DNA of 44,766 bases from Flavobacteriales bacterium (GTDB taxonomy: Bacteria > Bacteroidota > Bacteroidia > CAIKAF01), in assembly GCA_025055575.1 (NCBI GenBank), contig JANWWP010000053.1, positions 1 to 44,766 of the forward strand. The letters run 5' to 3'. Shown here piece by piece: positions 37,311 through 44,766 of this stretch. The notes beneath the pieces were generated by a model, which saw nothing but the letters and a program-made list of their open reading frames with translations, was not told the DNA's origin and ran no database searches. The stretch's first letter is position 1. Each line of letters begins with the position of its first letter. The translations under genes were made by a program, and so were the position numbers.

Positions 37311-38678
37311 TTGGCTAAAATAATCCCTTATGCCGATGCTTTAGAATGGCTTATGAGCCGCCTTCCCATGTTCCAAAGGGTGGGCGCCGCGGCTTATAAA
37401 AAGGATTTGACCCACATCCGCCTTTTGTGTGAAGCGCTCGGCCAACCCCAAAATCATTACAAGACCCTACATGTGGCCGGTACCAACGGAAAAGGGAGCA
37501 CCTGTCACATGCTGGCTTCCGTACTTCAGGAGGCAGGATACAGAACCGGCCTCACCACTTCGCCCCATCTTGTGGATTTCAGAGAACGGATCCGTGTGAA
37601 CGGGGACCTCATTCCGGAAGACAAGGTGGCCGAATTTGTGACGCTCATTCAGCCGGTCGTGGCACAAATAGAACCCTCTTTTTTTGAGGTGGCCATAGCC
37701 ATGGCTTTCTGGTATTTCCGGGAAGCACAGGTGGATGTGGCTGTGGTGGAAACCGGCATGGGCGGCCGCTTGGATTCCACCAACATTATTCGACCCGAAG
37801 TGTCCGTGATCACCAACATAGGCCTGGATCATACCGAATTCTTAGGATCCACCCTTCAACTCATCGCCACCGAAAAGGCCGGAATCATCAAGCCGGGAGT
37901 GCCCGTGGTGGTGGGCCGGTTTCAACCTGAAACTGCGCAGGTGTTCCAGGAGACCGCGCGCCATACTCAAAGTCCAGTGGTGGAAGCCTGGCGGCATTTT
38001 TCCGCAGAATTTGAACAGGACGCCATCGTTATTCGACACCACGGAGTTATGTGGGTGCGGGCCCAATGCGTTCTGCCCGGCCGGTATCAACTCGAAAATT
38101 ATGCCACTGTGGCGGCCACAATTGAGGTGCTTCGGGGCAAGGGCTGGTCTATCCCAAATCGGGCGGTGGAACGTGGATTGGCCGGAGTGCGCACCAACAC
38201 GGGCCTGTCCGGACGCTGGCAGGTACTGAATGTCCGCCCGGCCATCATCCTGGATACAGGCCATAATCCGGATGGATACCGACATGTGGCCGAACAATTT
38301 AATGCTTTTCCTGCCCGCAGGAAATGGGCCGTGTTGGGCTTCACCCGCGAGAAACAGCCGGAGGAACTGATTTCTCTTCTGGAACCGTCCACCCAGGTGC
38401 TGTTGGCGCCGATGTCCGTGCCGCGGAGCCGTTCTTTTGCAGAGTTATTGCAGGGTGTGAGCCGAAAAAACTTGTTGAAAGGCCGCGTGCTGCAACTGCT
38501 TGGCTCGGCCGGGTCTGCGGCAAAATTGCTAAAACATACTCTAAGCGATGAAGATGCGGTGCTGGTGGGCGGCAGCACGTTTATGGTGGCGGACTTCCTC
38601 CGTACGGGAGCTCCGATTTTAGGGATTCCTGTGGAGACAATGGGAGTCGAACCCACGACCTCTACAATGCCATTGTAG
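37311..38678 (+). CDS. folC: Folylpolyglutamate synthase / dihydrofolate synthase
   Basis: This Mur-ligase-fold enzyme (about 455 codons) adds glutamate to folates. It has PMFQRVGAAAYKKDLTHIR, the P-loop HVAGTNGKGSTCHMLAS, TSPHLVDFRERIRVNG, ETGMGGRLDSTNII, ITNIGLDHTEFLG and DTGHNPDGY. The start is probably the TTG at 37311, since homologues begin shortly before the AYADALE-like helix and no ATG is available. The last 15 codons read through the 3' half of a tRNA-Ala gene on the other strand, and the TAG stop comes from the tRNA anticodon stem. The true enzyme core ends near VGGSTFMVADFL. Confidence 0.93.
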   Translation: MAKIIPYADALEWLMSRLPMFQRVGAAAYKKDLTHIRLLCEALGQPQNHYKTLHVAGTNGKGSTCHMLASVLQEAGYRTGLTTSPHLVDFRERIRVNGDLIPEDKVAEFVTLIQPVVAQIEPSFFEVAIAMAFWYFREAQVDVAVVETGMGGRLDSTNIIRPEVSVITNIGLDHTEFLGSTLQLIATEKAGIIKPGVPVVVGRFQPETAQVFQETARHTQSPVVEAWRHFSAEFEQDAIVIRHHGVMWVRAQCVLPGRYQLENYATVAATIEVLRGKGWSIPNRAVERGLAGVRTNTGLSGRWQVLNVRPAIILDTGHNPDGYRHVAEQFNAFPARRKWAVLGFTREKQPEELISLLEPSTQVLLAPMSVPRSRSFAELLQGVSRKNLLKGRVLQLLGSAGSAAKLLKHTLSDEDAVLVGGSTFMVADFLRTGAPILGIPVETMGVEPTTSTMPL

Positions 38679-38705
38679 CGCTCTAGCCAACTGAGCTATG
38701 TCCCC
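38632..38705 (-). tRNA. tRNA-Ala (anticodon GGC)
   Basis: The minus strand folds as a normal tRNA of 74 bases without encoded CCA. The acceptor arms GGGGACA and TGTCTCC pair with a G3-U70 wobble, the identity mark for alanine. The D arm has AGCTCAGTTGG, the anticodon stem CTACA/TGTAG carries the loop ATGGCAT, and the T arm has GGTTCGACTCC. The anticodon GGC reads GCC and GCU. Bases 38632-38678 are also the 3' end of folC on the plus strand. Confidence 0.93.
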
Positions 38706-38717
38706 AATTTCGAGCTG

Positions 38718-38725
38718 CAAATATA
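38718..38725 (-). promoter_or_regulatory. Promoter -7 element for tRNA-Ala
   Basis: TATATTTG followed by C on the minus strand is a perfect TAnnTTTG(C), 12 bases before the tRNA 5' end. The 75-bp gap to the phosphatase stop leaves room for an independent promoter. No clear -33 element is seen. Confidence 0.5.
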
Positions 38726-38780
38726 CAACCCTTGAAAATTTTCTCGATGCTGGGTCTTTTAAAAAAGGCCTGCCTGAATG

Positions 38781-39902
38781 TCAGGGTTTTAAAAGCGCCA
38801 GAATACGACGGTGGATTTCCGTATTCTCCATGACGCCGGAAAATTTTTCGGCACCGGGTCCAAAGGCAAATACTGGAACCATGCAATACGTATGGTCCTT
38901 GGTCACAAATTGGCCGCCGATGTTTTCGCCTTTCAGATTGCCCTTGGTGAGGCCGAAACCGCCGGTTTCATGGTCAGCGGTCACCACCACAAGGGTTTGC
39001 TTATCGTTTTGGGCAAAATTTAAAGCATTTTCTATGGCCTGGTTAAAATCCAGCATTTCCTGAATGATGTACTGGTCGTCATTGGCGTGGCCGCCCCAAT
39101 CGATTTGCGACCCTTCGATCATGCAAAAAAAACCGCGCGGATTGCGGCTGAGTATTTCCAGGGTTTTGACGGTGAACTCCGGAAGAAATGGCCCCCGACC
39201 TTCCGACATGCGGGGCATACCCTCTTCGGAAGCCAGGCAGGCCAAGCGGTCTGCACGGCTGGTGAGGGCTTGCCGCCAGTCGGTGTGGACATCGTAGCCG
39301 ATGGTGCGCAAGTCCTGAAGCAGGTTACGGCCGTCCTTACGTTGGTCAAAAAACTTTCGTCCGCCTCCAGCCAGCACTTCCAATCGCACTTTCAACACAT
39401 CATTGGCAATTTCTTCTTGCATGCGTCGATCGGGCTGATGGGCATAAAAACAGGCCGGGGTGGCATCCGTGAAAGAGGATGTGGCCACCAGGCCGGTGGA
39501 TAGGCCTTCCTCCTCCAGCACTTCCACCAATGTGCGGAGCGGTTGTTTGTTCACATCCACGGCAATGGCCTTGTTATACGTTTTTTGCCCGCAGGCATAA
39601 GCCGTAGCCCCCGCGGCGGAGTCGGTGATTAAGTCGCTGGCCGAAGCCGTCTTCACCAGCCCCACCACCGGAAATTTTTCAAAAGCTATCTGGTTGCCAT
39701 TAGCATACATCCCAGCCGTAATCTGCGCCAAACCCATTCCATCCCCAATCATCAAAATGACGTTTTTGGGGCGGTTCTCACGTGGAATTTCACGCTGTAC
39801 GCGGGTTTTATCCCGCCGGCCGGCCGGCTCCTTCTGGCACAAGATAGGCGCTGTTATGGCGAACCATAGGGCCCCGACCAGAAATATTCGCTTCGATGGC
39901 AT
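38781..39902 (-). CDS. Alkaline phosphatase (PhoA family)
   Basis: This 373-aa exported enzyme hydrolyses phosphate monoesters outside the cytoplasm. A signal peptide (KRIFLVGALWFAITAPILC) precedes the first metal motif VILMIGDGMG. The nucleophile Ser is in DLITDSAAGATAYACG, and later metal ligands appear in EGSQIDWGGHAND and VVTADHETGGFG. The length is somewhat shorter than E. coli PhoA. I start it at the ATG at 39902; the frame open to 39932 adds ten residues from a TTG. Near the cleavage site PILCQ is only a weak lipobox, so secretion or lipid anchoring cannot be decided. It is transcribed from its own promoter (39917-39924), with the tRNA gene downstream. Confidence 0.92.
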   Translation of the reverse strand: MPSKRIFLVGALWFAITAPILCQKEPAGRRDKTRVQREIPRENRPKNVILMIGDGMGLAQITAGMYANGNQIAFEKFPVVGLVKTASASDLITDSAAGATAYACGQKTYNKAIAVDVNKQPLRTLVEVLEEEGLSTGLVATSSFTDATPACFYAHQPDRRMQEEIANDVLKVRLEVLAGGGRKFFDQRKDGRNLLQDLRTIGYDVHTDWRQALTSRADRLACLASEEGMPRMSEGRGPFLPEFTVKTLEILSRNPRGFFCMIEGSQIDWGGHANDDQYIIQEMLDFNQAIENALNFAQNDKQTLVVVTADHETGGFGLTKGNLKGENIGGQFVTKDHTYCMVPVFAFGPGAEKFSGVMENTEIHRRILALLKP

Positions 39903-39916
39903 ATTCCAATTTTTCG

Positions 39917-39924
39917 CAAAAGTA
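39917..39924 (-). promoter_or_regulatory. Promoter -7 element for the alkaline phosphatase gene
   Basis: TACTTTTG followed by C on the minus strand is a perfect TAnnTTTG(C), 14 bases before the ATG at 39902, and supports that start over the TTG at 39932, which lies upstream of it. Confidence 0.5.
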
Positions 39925-39932
39925 AAAGACAA

Positions 39933-40262
39933 CGGATGTTTTGCCGTATTTTTTAGTTCAAATTTAAATTAATGAATAGATAATAAATTATTAAAGAGTT
40001 TGAGTAATGCAAATTACATAATAAAAATTTGTATTATTTTCAAATTCATTCGATTTAATTCAGTGCATTTTGTAATGCATTCGATGATTTTGATTCTAAA
40101 AATAATACTATTAAACTTAAAAATAATAATAAGATGTGCATTTAATTTCTTCAGAAACTCATTAGTTCTTTTTCTTAGCAAGGAAAAGTTAATTCGATTT
40201 TCTGCCGAAGAAATAATCGACCAAATTTTTTGGGGGCAACCTTTAGCAGCCTTTTCTTGTCC
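39933..40262. other. AT-rich gap between divergent genes
   Basis: About 330 bp without a gene I can support. It holds a direct repeat CATTCGAT (40048-40055 and 40078-40085) and, between them, a small hairpin TGCATT-TTGT-AATGCA (40064-40079), which could be an operator for either neighbour. A 92-codon frame on the plus strand here is Ile/Lys/Phe-rich, as expected for random AT-rich DNA. Confidence 0.4.
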
Positions 40263-40270
40263 TAACTTTG
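40263..40270 (+). promoter_or_regulatory. Promoter -7 element for the collagen-like protein gene
   Basis: TAACTTTG is a perfect TAnnTTTG, 9 bases before the ATG at 40280, so the leader would be only a few bases. A TTTTTTG at 40226-40232 is too far for a standard -33 element. Confidence 0.4.
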
Positions 40271-40279
40271 TCTGATTTC

Positions 40280-43200
40280 ATGGGGACACTTTTACCGCGA
40301 TTGTCTTTTTTGTGGTTTGGAGTGGGGCTGTCCTTCCTTGTAGGATTCGGCAGCCCAAAAGCTCAGGAATGTGGCTACATTTACGTGACGCCTACGGGTG
40401 CCTCCACCCCAGGCAGCGGCACACGGTCCAATCCGGCCTCTCTTCCATATGCCATGACCCTGTTATCACCTGCGGCCAACCATATTCGGATGGCCAGTGG
40501 CACGTATGTGATCCATCAGCCTCTGGATCTTGTGGATAATTGCGTGATCGAGGGGGGCTTTAACCCCAGCACATGGATAAAAAGCAACACCACCCCCACA
40601 ATCATCCAACGCAGCAACCAAAACCCCAGCGGTACGCCAGGCGCGCTGATAGCCGTGCGCGCCGTGAACATTTCCGGATTCCGACTGCAGGACCTCACCA
40701 TCCAAACCGACCATGCCGCCGGGAATTCCGTAACAACGTATGGAGTGTATCTTTCAGGATGCAGCAATTATTTTGTGACCCGCTGTAAGATCAACCCCGG
40801 TAACGGCAGCGCGGGCGCCCCGGGGGGACCCGGAGCTCCGGGGCTGCCTGGTGCACCGGGCCAGCCTGGTCAGCCCGGACAATCGGTGGGCAACTGTTGC
40901 CGTGCGCCAGGTGCCGGGGGCAGTGGCAGCTTTTTTGGATCGCACGCCGGCGGAACTGGCGGCTGGGGCGCCCAGCGGGGCGGCTTTGTCATCACCACGG
41001 TGCCCATCATCAACACCTGTGTGGTGGAGCCGGGTTCGGAATTTACCAATCCCGGCGGCAACGGACAAAGTGGCAGCGGCCCCCAGGGCGGCCTTGGGGG
41101 CCAGGGAGGTGTAGGCTTGTGTGAGCTCACCTACGCCAACAGCAATTGTCAGGCCCAGATCACCAACCACGGTCAGCCTGGAGCCCCTGGTGAGGACGGG
41201 CTTCCCGGATCGCCCGGGAGTGTGGGTGTGGCCCAGTTTATAGGAGGATTTTATGTCCCGGGCACGGGAGGTCAGGGGCAGCAAGGTCAGCATGGCGCCG
41301 GCGGTGGCGGCGGAGGGGGCGGCGGCGCCAAAGGATGTGAACCTGCGGCCATCAATCCCTTCACATGCGACACCGTATATGACACCTCCGGTTCCGGTGG
41401 CGGGGGCGGGGGCGGCGGAGAAGGCGGTCAGGGGGGGCATGGCGGTTTTGGTGGCGGGGGCGGGGGCGGCAGCTTTTGTGTTTTTGTGCACAACAATGGC
41501 ATTAATGGCTATGTTCAGGACTGTGTTTTGATTCCTGGTCAGGGGGGGCAGGGTGGCCCCGGAGGCCCGGGCGGGCCGGGTGGCCAAGGCGGCGCAGGCG
41601 GCCAGGGCGGGCGCCTGGGCGATGCCCCCAACGGAATCAACAGCTGCAACAACGGTGAAGGTGGCAACGGTGGCAACGGCGGCAACGGCGGGCCCGGAGG
41701 CCCGGGCGGGCCGGGATCCAACGGGATCAGTATGGCGCTTTACCAGCATCCAGGCGGTGAGCCCGTTTTTTGGATTGACAACTATAATCCCGGTGAGCCC
41801 CCACTCTTTGTAAATCATTTTGGCTGCACCCATTCGGATGTGGCCATCCAGGCCCAGGCCACAGGCATCATCAACTGGATTTTTGACTACGCCGCCACAC
41901 CGGCCACCGGCCTGGTGGCACAGGACACGGTGCAATATTGGCTGCCGGGCGTCCGTTCCCCCACGCTCCTCGTGGATGGCGTTCCCTACCGTTTTTCCAA
42001 TTTTATCACCATCCGCGATCCTTACACGCCACCCTCCATCATTAAAAATAAGACCACCATCTGTGCCGGCGATCAAATCAACTTTTCCACCCAGAGCGGG
42101 CCGTTCACTTTTCAATGGCAATTTCAGGGTGGCAGTCCCGCTACATCTTCTGTGCAAAATCCGGGCAATGTCACTTTTTCCTCCCCGGGCACCTACGTCA
42201 TCACACTCACCACCACTTCCTGCTGTGGCATCCACGTGACGCGCGATACAGTGTATGTGATCACCCAGCCTTCCGTGAATCTCGGACCCGACATTGGCAT
42301 TTGCTTTACGGATCCGTTGCCGGTTCTGAATGCTGGGAACCCCGGCGCCACCTACAGTTGGACCAAAAATGGGCAGCCCATTGGCGGCAATACCCCAACA
42401 CTTCAAACCACCGGCGCCGGCCTGTATTCGGTCACCATCAGTTATGGACCCGGGTGCACAGCCACGGACCAACTGACGCTTACAGTGGCCAATACTTTGC
42501 CGGTGCACCTGGGCAACGATACCGCGGTGTGCATCAACGGTGTTTTTCCATTGCTCAACTCCGGCATCGCCAACGCCGCCTCTTACCAATGGTATTACAA
42601 TGGCAACCCGGTAGGCTTCAGTCAACCCACCTTTCAGACTTCGGCGCCGGGCCACTATGCCGTCACTGTGGTCAGCCCCACAGGCTGCACCGGCAGCGAC
42701 ACGATCCAGGTGAGCATCAGCAACCCTCAGGTGGAACTGGGTCCCAACACCACGGTGTGCAGCAACGGGCAGTTTCCTATTCTCAACGCCGGTTCGCAGG
42801 GAATTTTGTACCAATGGACTCTCAATGGGAATCCCGTGGGCGGCAACAGCCCCACATTACAAACCACAGGGCCCGGCGTGTACGGCGTCACTGTGACCAA
42901 CCAATTTGGCTGCACCGCCACCGACAATGTCACGCTTTCCACGGCGCCTGCGCCCACTGCTTCATTCAATATGCCGGGGTCGGCCACGGCCGGCGTTCCT
43001 GTGAACTTCACCAACACCAGCGCGCCCACGCCCCTCACATATATTTGGAATTTTGGGGACAATTCGCCCAATACCACCGTCACAAACCCCACCCACATCT
43101 ACGCTGAAGCGGGTATGTACTCTGTGTTTCTGATCGTGAGCAACGGCGTGTGCAGCGACACGATGGTGCAAAGCCTCAATGTGTTGTGGGATTGCAGCCA

Positions 43201-43732
43201 ACTGGGCCTTGTGGCCGCCTTTGCCCACACGCCCACGGTGTATATGGACCTGGACGGGTTATGCCACACCTGGAACAACAGTCAGAATGCCACCGGCTAC
43301 ATTTGGGACTTTGGCGACGGCAGTCCGCTGTACACCACGTTTCAGCCTGTGCATGTGTACACGGCTCCCGGGACTTACACCATCACGCTCACCGCATACA
43401 ATTATAATTGCACCACCAGCGTCACGGGCACTGTGGTGGTCATCGAAAAGCACGATATTGGTCTTCAGCCGGCCACTTCCACTCCGGGTTTTAGGATTTA
43501 TCCCAACCCCTTTGAAGACATTATCCATCTGGAATTTTTGTCAGAAAACTTGCAACAGGAAATCTATACCGTGCGTTTGATGGATGTGGCCGGTCACACC
43601 CTTCGTTCCCTGCGCCTGACGGGGAGCTCCCACCAGGCTTGGCCTGTGGGCGCCCTGGCGCCGGGTCTTTACCTCCTGGAGCTGTCTTCAGCCCACATGC
43701 CCTCCCTCCTTATTAAAATGATCCGATTATGA
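40280..43732 (+). CDS. T9SS-exported collagen-like / PKD surface protein
   Basis: This 1150-aa protein has a signal peptide ending near FGSPKAQ and a beta-helix-like domain (about 30-170) with the YVTPTGASTPGSGTRSNPAS start typical of pectate-lyase-fold surface proteins. Next comes a glycine-dominated region (about 174-484) with true Gly-X-Y runs (GAPGLPGAPGQPGQPGQ; GAPGEDGLPGSPG) and poly-Gly loops. A PKD-like domain (about 590-660), three similar Ig-like repeats of about 75 residues (from LGPDIGIC, LGNDTAVC and LGPNTTVC; about 664-890), two PKD domains (IWNFGDNSP; IWDFGDGSP; about 892-1057) and a T9SS type A sorting domain (FRIYPNPFEDIIHLEF to the end) follow. It is likely a surface adhesin or matrix fibre. 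Its stop overlaps the nfu start. Confidence 0.88.
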   Translation: MGTLLPRLSFLWFGVGLSFLVGFGSPKAQECGYIYVTPTGASTPGSGTRSNPASLPYAMTLLSPAANHIRMASGTYVIHQPLDLVDNCVIEGGFNPSTWIKSNTTPTIIQRSNQNPSGTPGALIAVRAVNISGFRLQDLTIQTDHAAGNSVTTYGVYLSGCSNYFVTRCKINPGNGSAGAPGGPGAPGLPGAPGQPGQPGQSVGNCCRAPGAGGSGSFFGSHAGGTGGWGAQRGGFVITTVPIINTCVVEPGSEFTNPGGNGQSGSGPQGGLGGQGGVGLCELTYANSNCQAQITNHGQPGAPGEDGLPGSPGSVGVAQFIGGFYVPGTGGQGQQGQHGAGGGGGGGGGAKGCEPAAINPFTCDTVYDTSGSGGGGGGGGEGGQGGHGGFGGGGGGGSFCVFVHNNGINGYVQDCVLIPGQGGQGGPGGPGGPGGQGGAGGQGGRLGDAPNGINSCNNGEGGNGGNGGNGGPGGPGGPGSNGISMALYQHPGGEPVFWIDNYNPGEPPLFVNHFGCTHSDVAIQAQATGIINWIFDYAATPATGLVAQDTVQYWLPGVRSPTLLVDGVPYRFSNFITIRDPYTPPSIIKNKTTICAGDQINFSTQSGPFTFQWQFQGGSPATSSVQNPGNVTFSSPGTYVITLTTTSCCGIHVTRDTVYVITQPSVNLGPDIGICFTDPLPVLNAGNPGATYSWTKNGQPIGGNTPTLQTTGAGLYSVTISYGPGCTATDQLTLTVANTLPVHLGNDTAVCINGVFPLLNSGIANAASYQWYYNGNPVGFSQPTFQTSAPGHYAVTVVSPTGCTGSDTIQVSISNPQVELGPNTTVCSNGQFPILNAGSQGILYQWTLNGNPVGGNSPTLQTTGPGVYGVTVTNQFGCTATDNVTLSTAPAPTASFNMPGSATAGVPVNFTNTSAPTPLTYIWNFGDNSPNTTVTNPTHIYAEAGMYSVFLIVSNGVCSDTMVQSLNVLWDCSQLGLVAAFAHTPTVYMDLDGLCHTWNNSQNATGYIWDFGDGSPLYTTFQPVHVYTAPGTYTITLTAYNYNCTTSVTGTVVVIEKHDIGLQPATSTPGFRIYPNPFEDIIHLEFLSENLQQEIYTVRLMDVAGHTLRSLRLTGSSHQAWPVGALAPGLYLLELSSAHMPSLLIKMIRL
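40800..41730 (+). repeat. Glycine-rich, collagen-like repeat tract
   Basis: This coding tract is built mostly from GGN codons. It contains two clean Gly-X-Y runs (about nine triplets near 40810-40880 and six near 41175-41225) and several GGx-type stretches with Asn, Gln and Pro. Short non-Gly islands with paired Cys interrupt it. The DNA is strongly GC-skewed, and this produces long false reading frames on the other strand. Confidence 0.75.
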
Positions 43733-44307
43733 CGCGTCCTGTTCTTGTGTACGCTGAAAGTACGCCCAATCCTGCCACCATGAAGTTTGTGGCCAACGTG
43801 CTGCTGCTGCCGGATGCCAGCGCCGAATACCTCAGCCCTCCGGAAGCTGCGGAAGCGCCCCTCGTGCAAGCCTTATTCCAATTCCCCTACGTGCAGGCTG
43901 TGTATGTCTGCAACAATTTCATCACCCTCACGAAGAAACCATCCGCCCAATGGACGGAAATCATCCTGGAAATCCGGCCATTTTTGAAAGAGTGGTTAGA
44001 ACAAGGCCGCGATGTCATTATCACCCTGCCCCAAAAAAAGAATGACCCGGAGCCACGGCTTCACTTGGCGGACGCTTCCGTGGAACACCGCATCCTGGCC
44101 GTATTGGACGAGTATGTGCGGCCGGCCGTGGAAAGCGACGGGGGCGAAATCGCCCTTCGCTCCTTCAGGGATGGCGTGGTCACCGTGGAACTTAAGGGGT
44201 CCTGCTCCGGCTGTCCCAGTTCCACCGTCACGCTGAAAAACGGCATCGAACATCTTCTGAAACAAATGGTGCCTGAAGTGCGCGAAGTGGTTGCGGCTGA
44301 AGGGTGA
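43729..44307 (+). CDS. Nfu-type iron-sulfur cluster scaffold/carrier
   Basis: This 192-aa protein has an Nfu N-terminal domain (about residues 4-90; YAESTPNPATMKFVAN is diagnostic) and a C-terminal NifU-like domain (about 112-188) with the cluster-binding Cys pair in GSCSGCPSSTVTLKNGIE. It holds an Fe-S cluster at a dimer interface and hands it to target enzymes in the cytoplasm. The ATG overlaps the TGA of the collagen-like gene (ATGA), so its translation is probably coupled to a secreted protein with which it has no evident functional link. A weak hairpin (GGCTTGAAGCC, 44341-44351) followed by T6 downstream could end the transcript. Confidence 0.93.
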   Translation: MTRPVLVYAESTPNPATMKFVANVLLLPDASAEYLSPPEAAEAPLVQALFQFPYVQAVYVCNNFITLTKKPSAQWTEIILEIRPFLKEWLEQGRDVIITLPQKKNDPEPRLHLADASVEHRILAVLDEYVRPAVESDGGEIALRSFRDGVVTVELKGSCSGCPSSTVTLKNGIEHLLKQMVPEVREVVAAEG

Positions 44308-44766
44308 GAGCTATTTAGTAAAAGAAAAATCACGAAATAAGGCTTGAAGCCCAAATTTGATTTTTTGGCCTGGCGAAAGTTCATTTTTCTTTCCCAAAGC
44401 CTGAGTTTTTTCTCAAAAGAAGAGACCTTTATAATGAAATGTGATAACAAGGATTTACTCCAAGAAAATTCTTCTAGGAAGAAATAAAATCTTGAAAAAA
44501 AATCCTTTAAAATCCACCGATAAAATATTAATTCTTTTTTTCGCTTTCTGTAAAATTTTGGTTATATTTTTGTATAAATTTGTTGTATGATTAATAAAAG
44601 TAAATGGTAAATATGGTTTATCAGGCAGAATCCAAAGCATTTGAAAATGCATTGAAAAAATATTTTTTATTTTGAAGCCTCATAATATCTTTTTCTAAAA
44701 GATAATTCAAATCATTTAATAATTTAATTATTGAATGATTAGGAGATAAAAATAGTTTCAAAGGAT
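44308..44766. other. AT-rich terminal region without a supported gene
   Basis: I see no gene in these 459 bp. Items present are a weak terminator-like hairpin (44341-44351, then a T-run), a small palindrome TTCTTC-TAG-GAAGAA (44469-44483), and a perfect TAAATTTG (44575-44582) with TTTG 14 bases upstream, which could be a promoter for a gene beyond the window edge. The 65-codon frame on the minus strand is of random composition. Confidence 0.4.

Noticed and set aside
40000-40275. A small plus-strand gene of 91 codons
   Set aside because: It is made of AT-rich codons (Ile, Lys, Phe, Asn) expected by chance, has no family features and runs into the promoter of the collagen-like gene.
40800-41730. 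A tandem-repeat or CRISPR-like array
   Set aside because: The repeats are short GGN-type codon runs of irregular length with no constant repeat-spacer pattern, and they encode a collagen-like protein tract.
40754-42814. A 686-codon open frame on the minus strand
   Set aside because: It is antisense to the Gly-rich T9SS gene. Runs of GGN/CCN codons keep stops out of all frames, and the translation is Ala/Gly/Val-rich with no recognisable domain, while the plus-strand protein has a signal peptide, PKD domains and a sorting domain.

Overview
The window reads as a chromosomal piece of a member of the Bacteroidota. The evidence is several proteins with type IX secretion (T9SS) C-terminal sorting domains, a choice-of-anchor-L protein, GEVED domains, a DUF3276/PUR protein, a YbiT-like ABC-F protein, and repeated TAnnTTTG promoter -7 elements of the Bacteroidota type. 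Coding DNA is fairly GC-rich while the gaps are very AT-rich. I cannot name a genus.

Layout. 1-2.3 kb (minus): a surface-sugar operon of initiating sugar transferase, formyltransferase and PIG-L deacetylase. 2.5-8.7 kb (plus): a decaying surface-protein locus. A very large T9SS protein is cut by a single in-frame TAA. It is followed by a heavily decayed paralogue of its N-terminus, and that copy is itself truncated by a 389-bp internally deleted IS1380-like element with perfect 18-bp terminal inverted repeats. A short intact T9SS protein follows. 9.7-19.8 kb (minus): a long co-directional run of a TIP30-like oxidoreductase, a membrane-anchored coiled-coil protein, a MenI-like thioesterase, dnaE, a DUF2079 membrane protein, a ligase-associated exonuclease and an ATP-dependent DNA ligase.

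19.9-27.9 kb (plus): a PaaE-like ferredoxin reductase, asnS, the Vi-antigen-type sugar pair TviB/TviC, an exosortase/archaeosortase-like membrane protease, a DPM1-like glycosyltransferase, a choice-of-anchor-L/OmpA fusion and the PUR protein. 28.0-32.9 kb (minus): an ABC-F ATPase, an ACMSD-like amidohydrolase and dnaG. 33.1-36.4 kb (plus): an RND/MMPL exporter and rfbA. 36.4-39.9 kb: cysQ (minus), folC (plus, its 3' end overlapping a tRNA-Ala(GGC) gene on the other strand) and a PhoA-type alkaline phosphatase (minus). 40.3-44.3 kb (plus): a collagen-like, glycine-rich, PKD-containing T9SS protein whose stop codon overlaps the start of a Nfu iron-sulfur scaffold gene. The last 460 bp are AT-rich with no gene I can support.

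How it fits together. Most genes are housekeeping (replication, tRNA charging, folate, Fe-S). Around them sit two cell-surface themes: sugar synthesis (UDP-HexNAc uronate, dTDP-sugar, a possible N-formyl sugar) and large secreted or anchored proteins (T9SS, OmpA anchor, exosortase). I found no wholly new defence or mobile system. The most unusual items are the exosortase-like gene inside the sugar operon, the choice-of-anchor-L/OmpA fusion, the formyltransferase that lacks its catalytic Asn beside a deacetylase, the two-gene exonuclease/ligase set behind dnaE, and the decay series at 2.5-8.7 kb.
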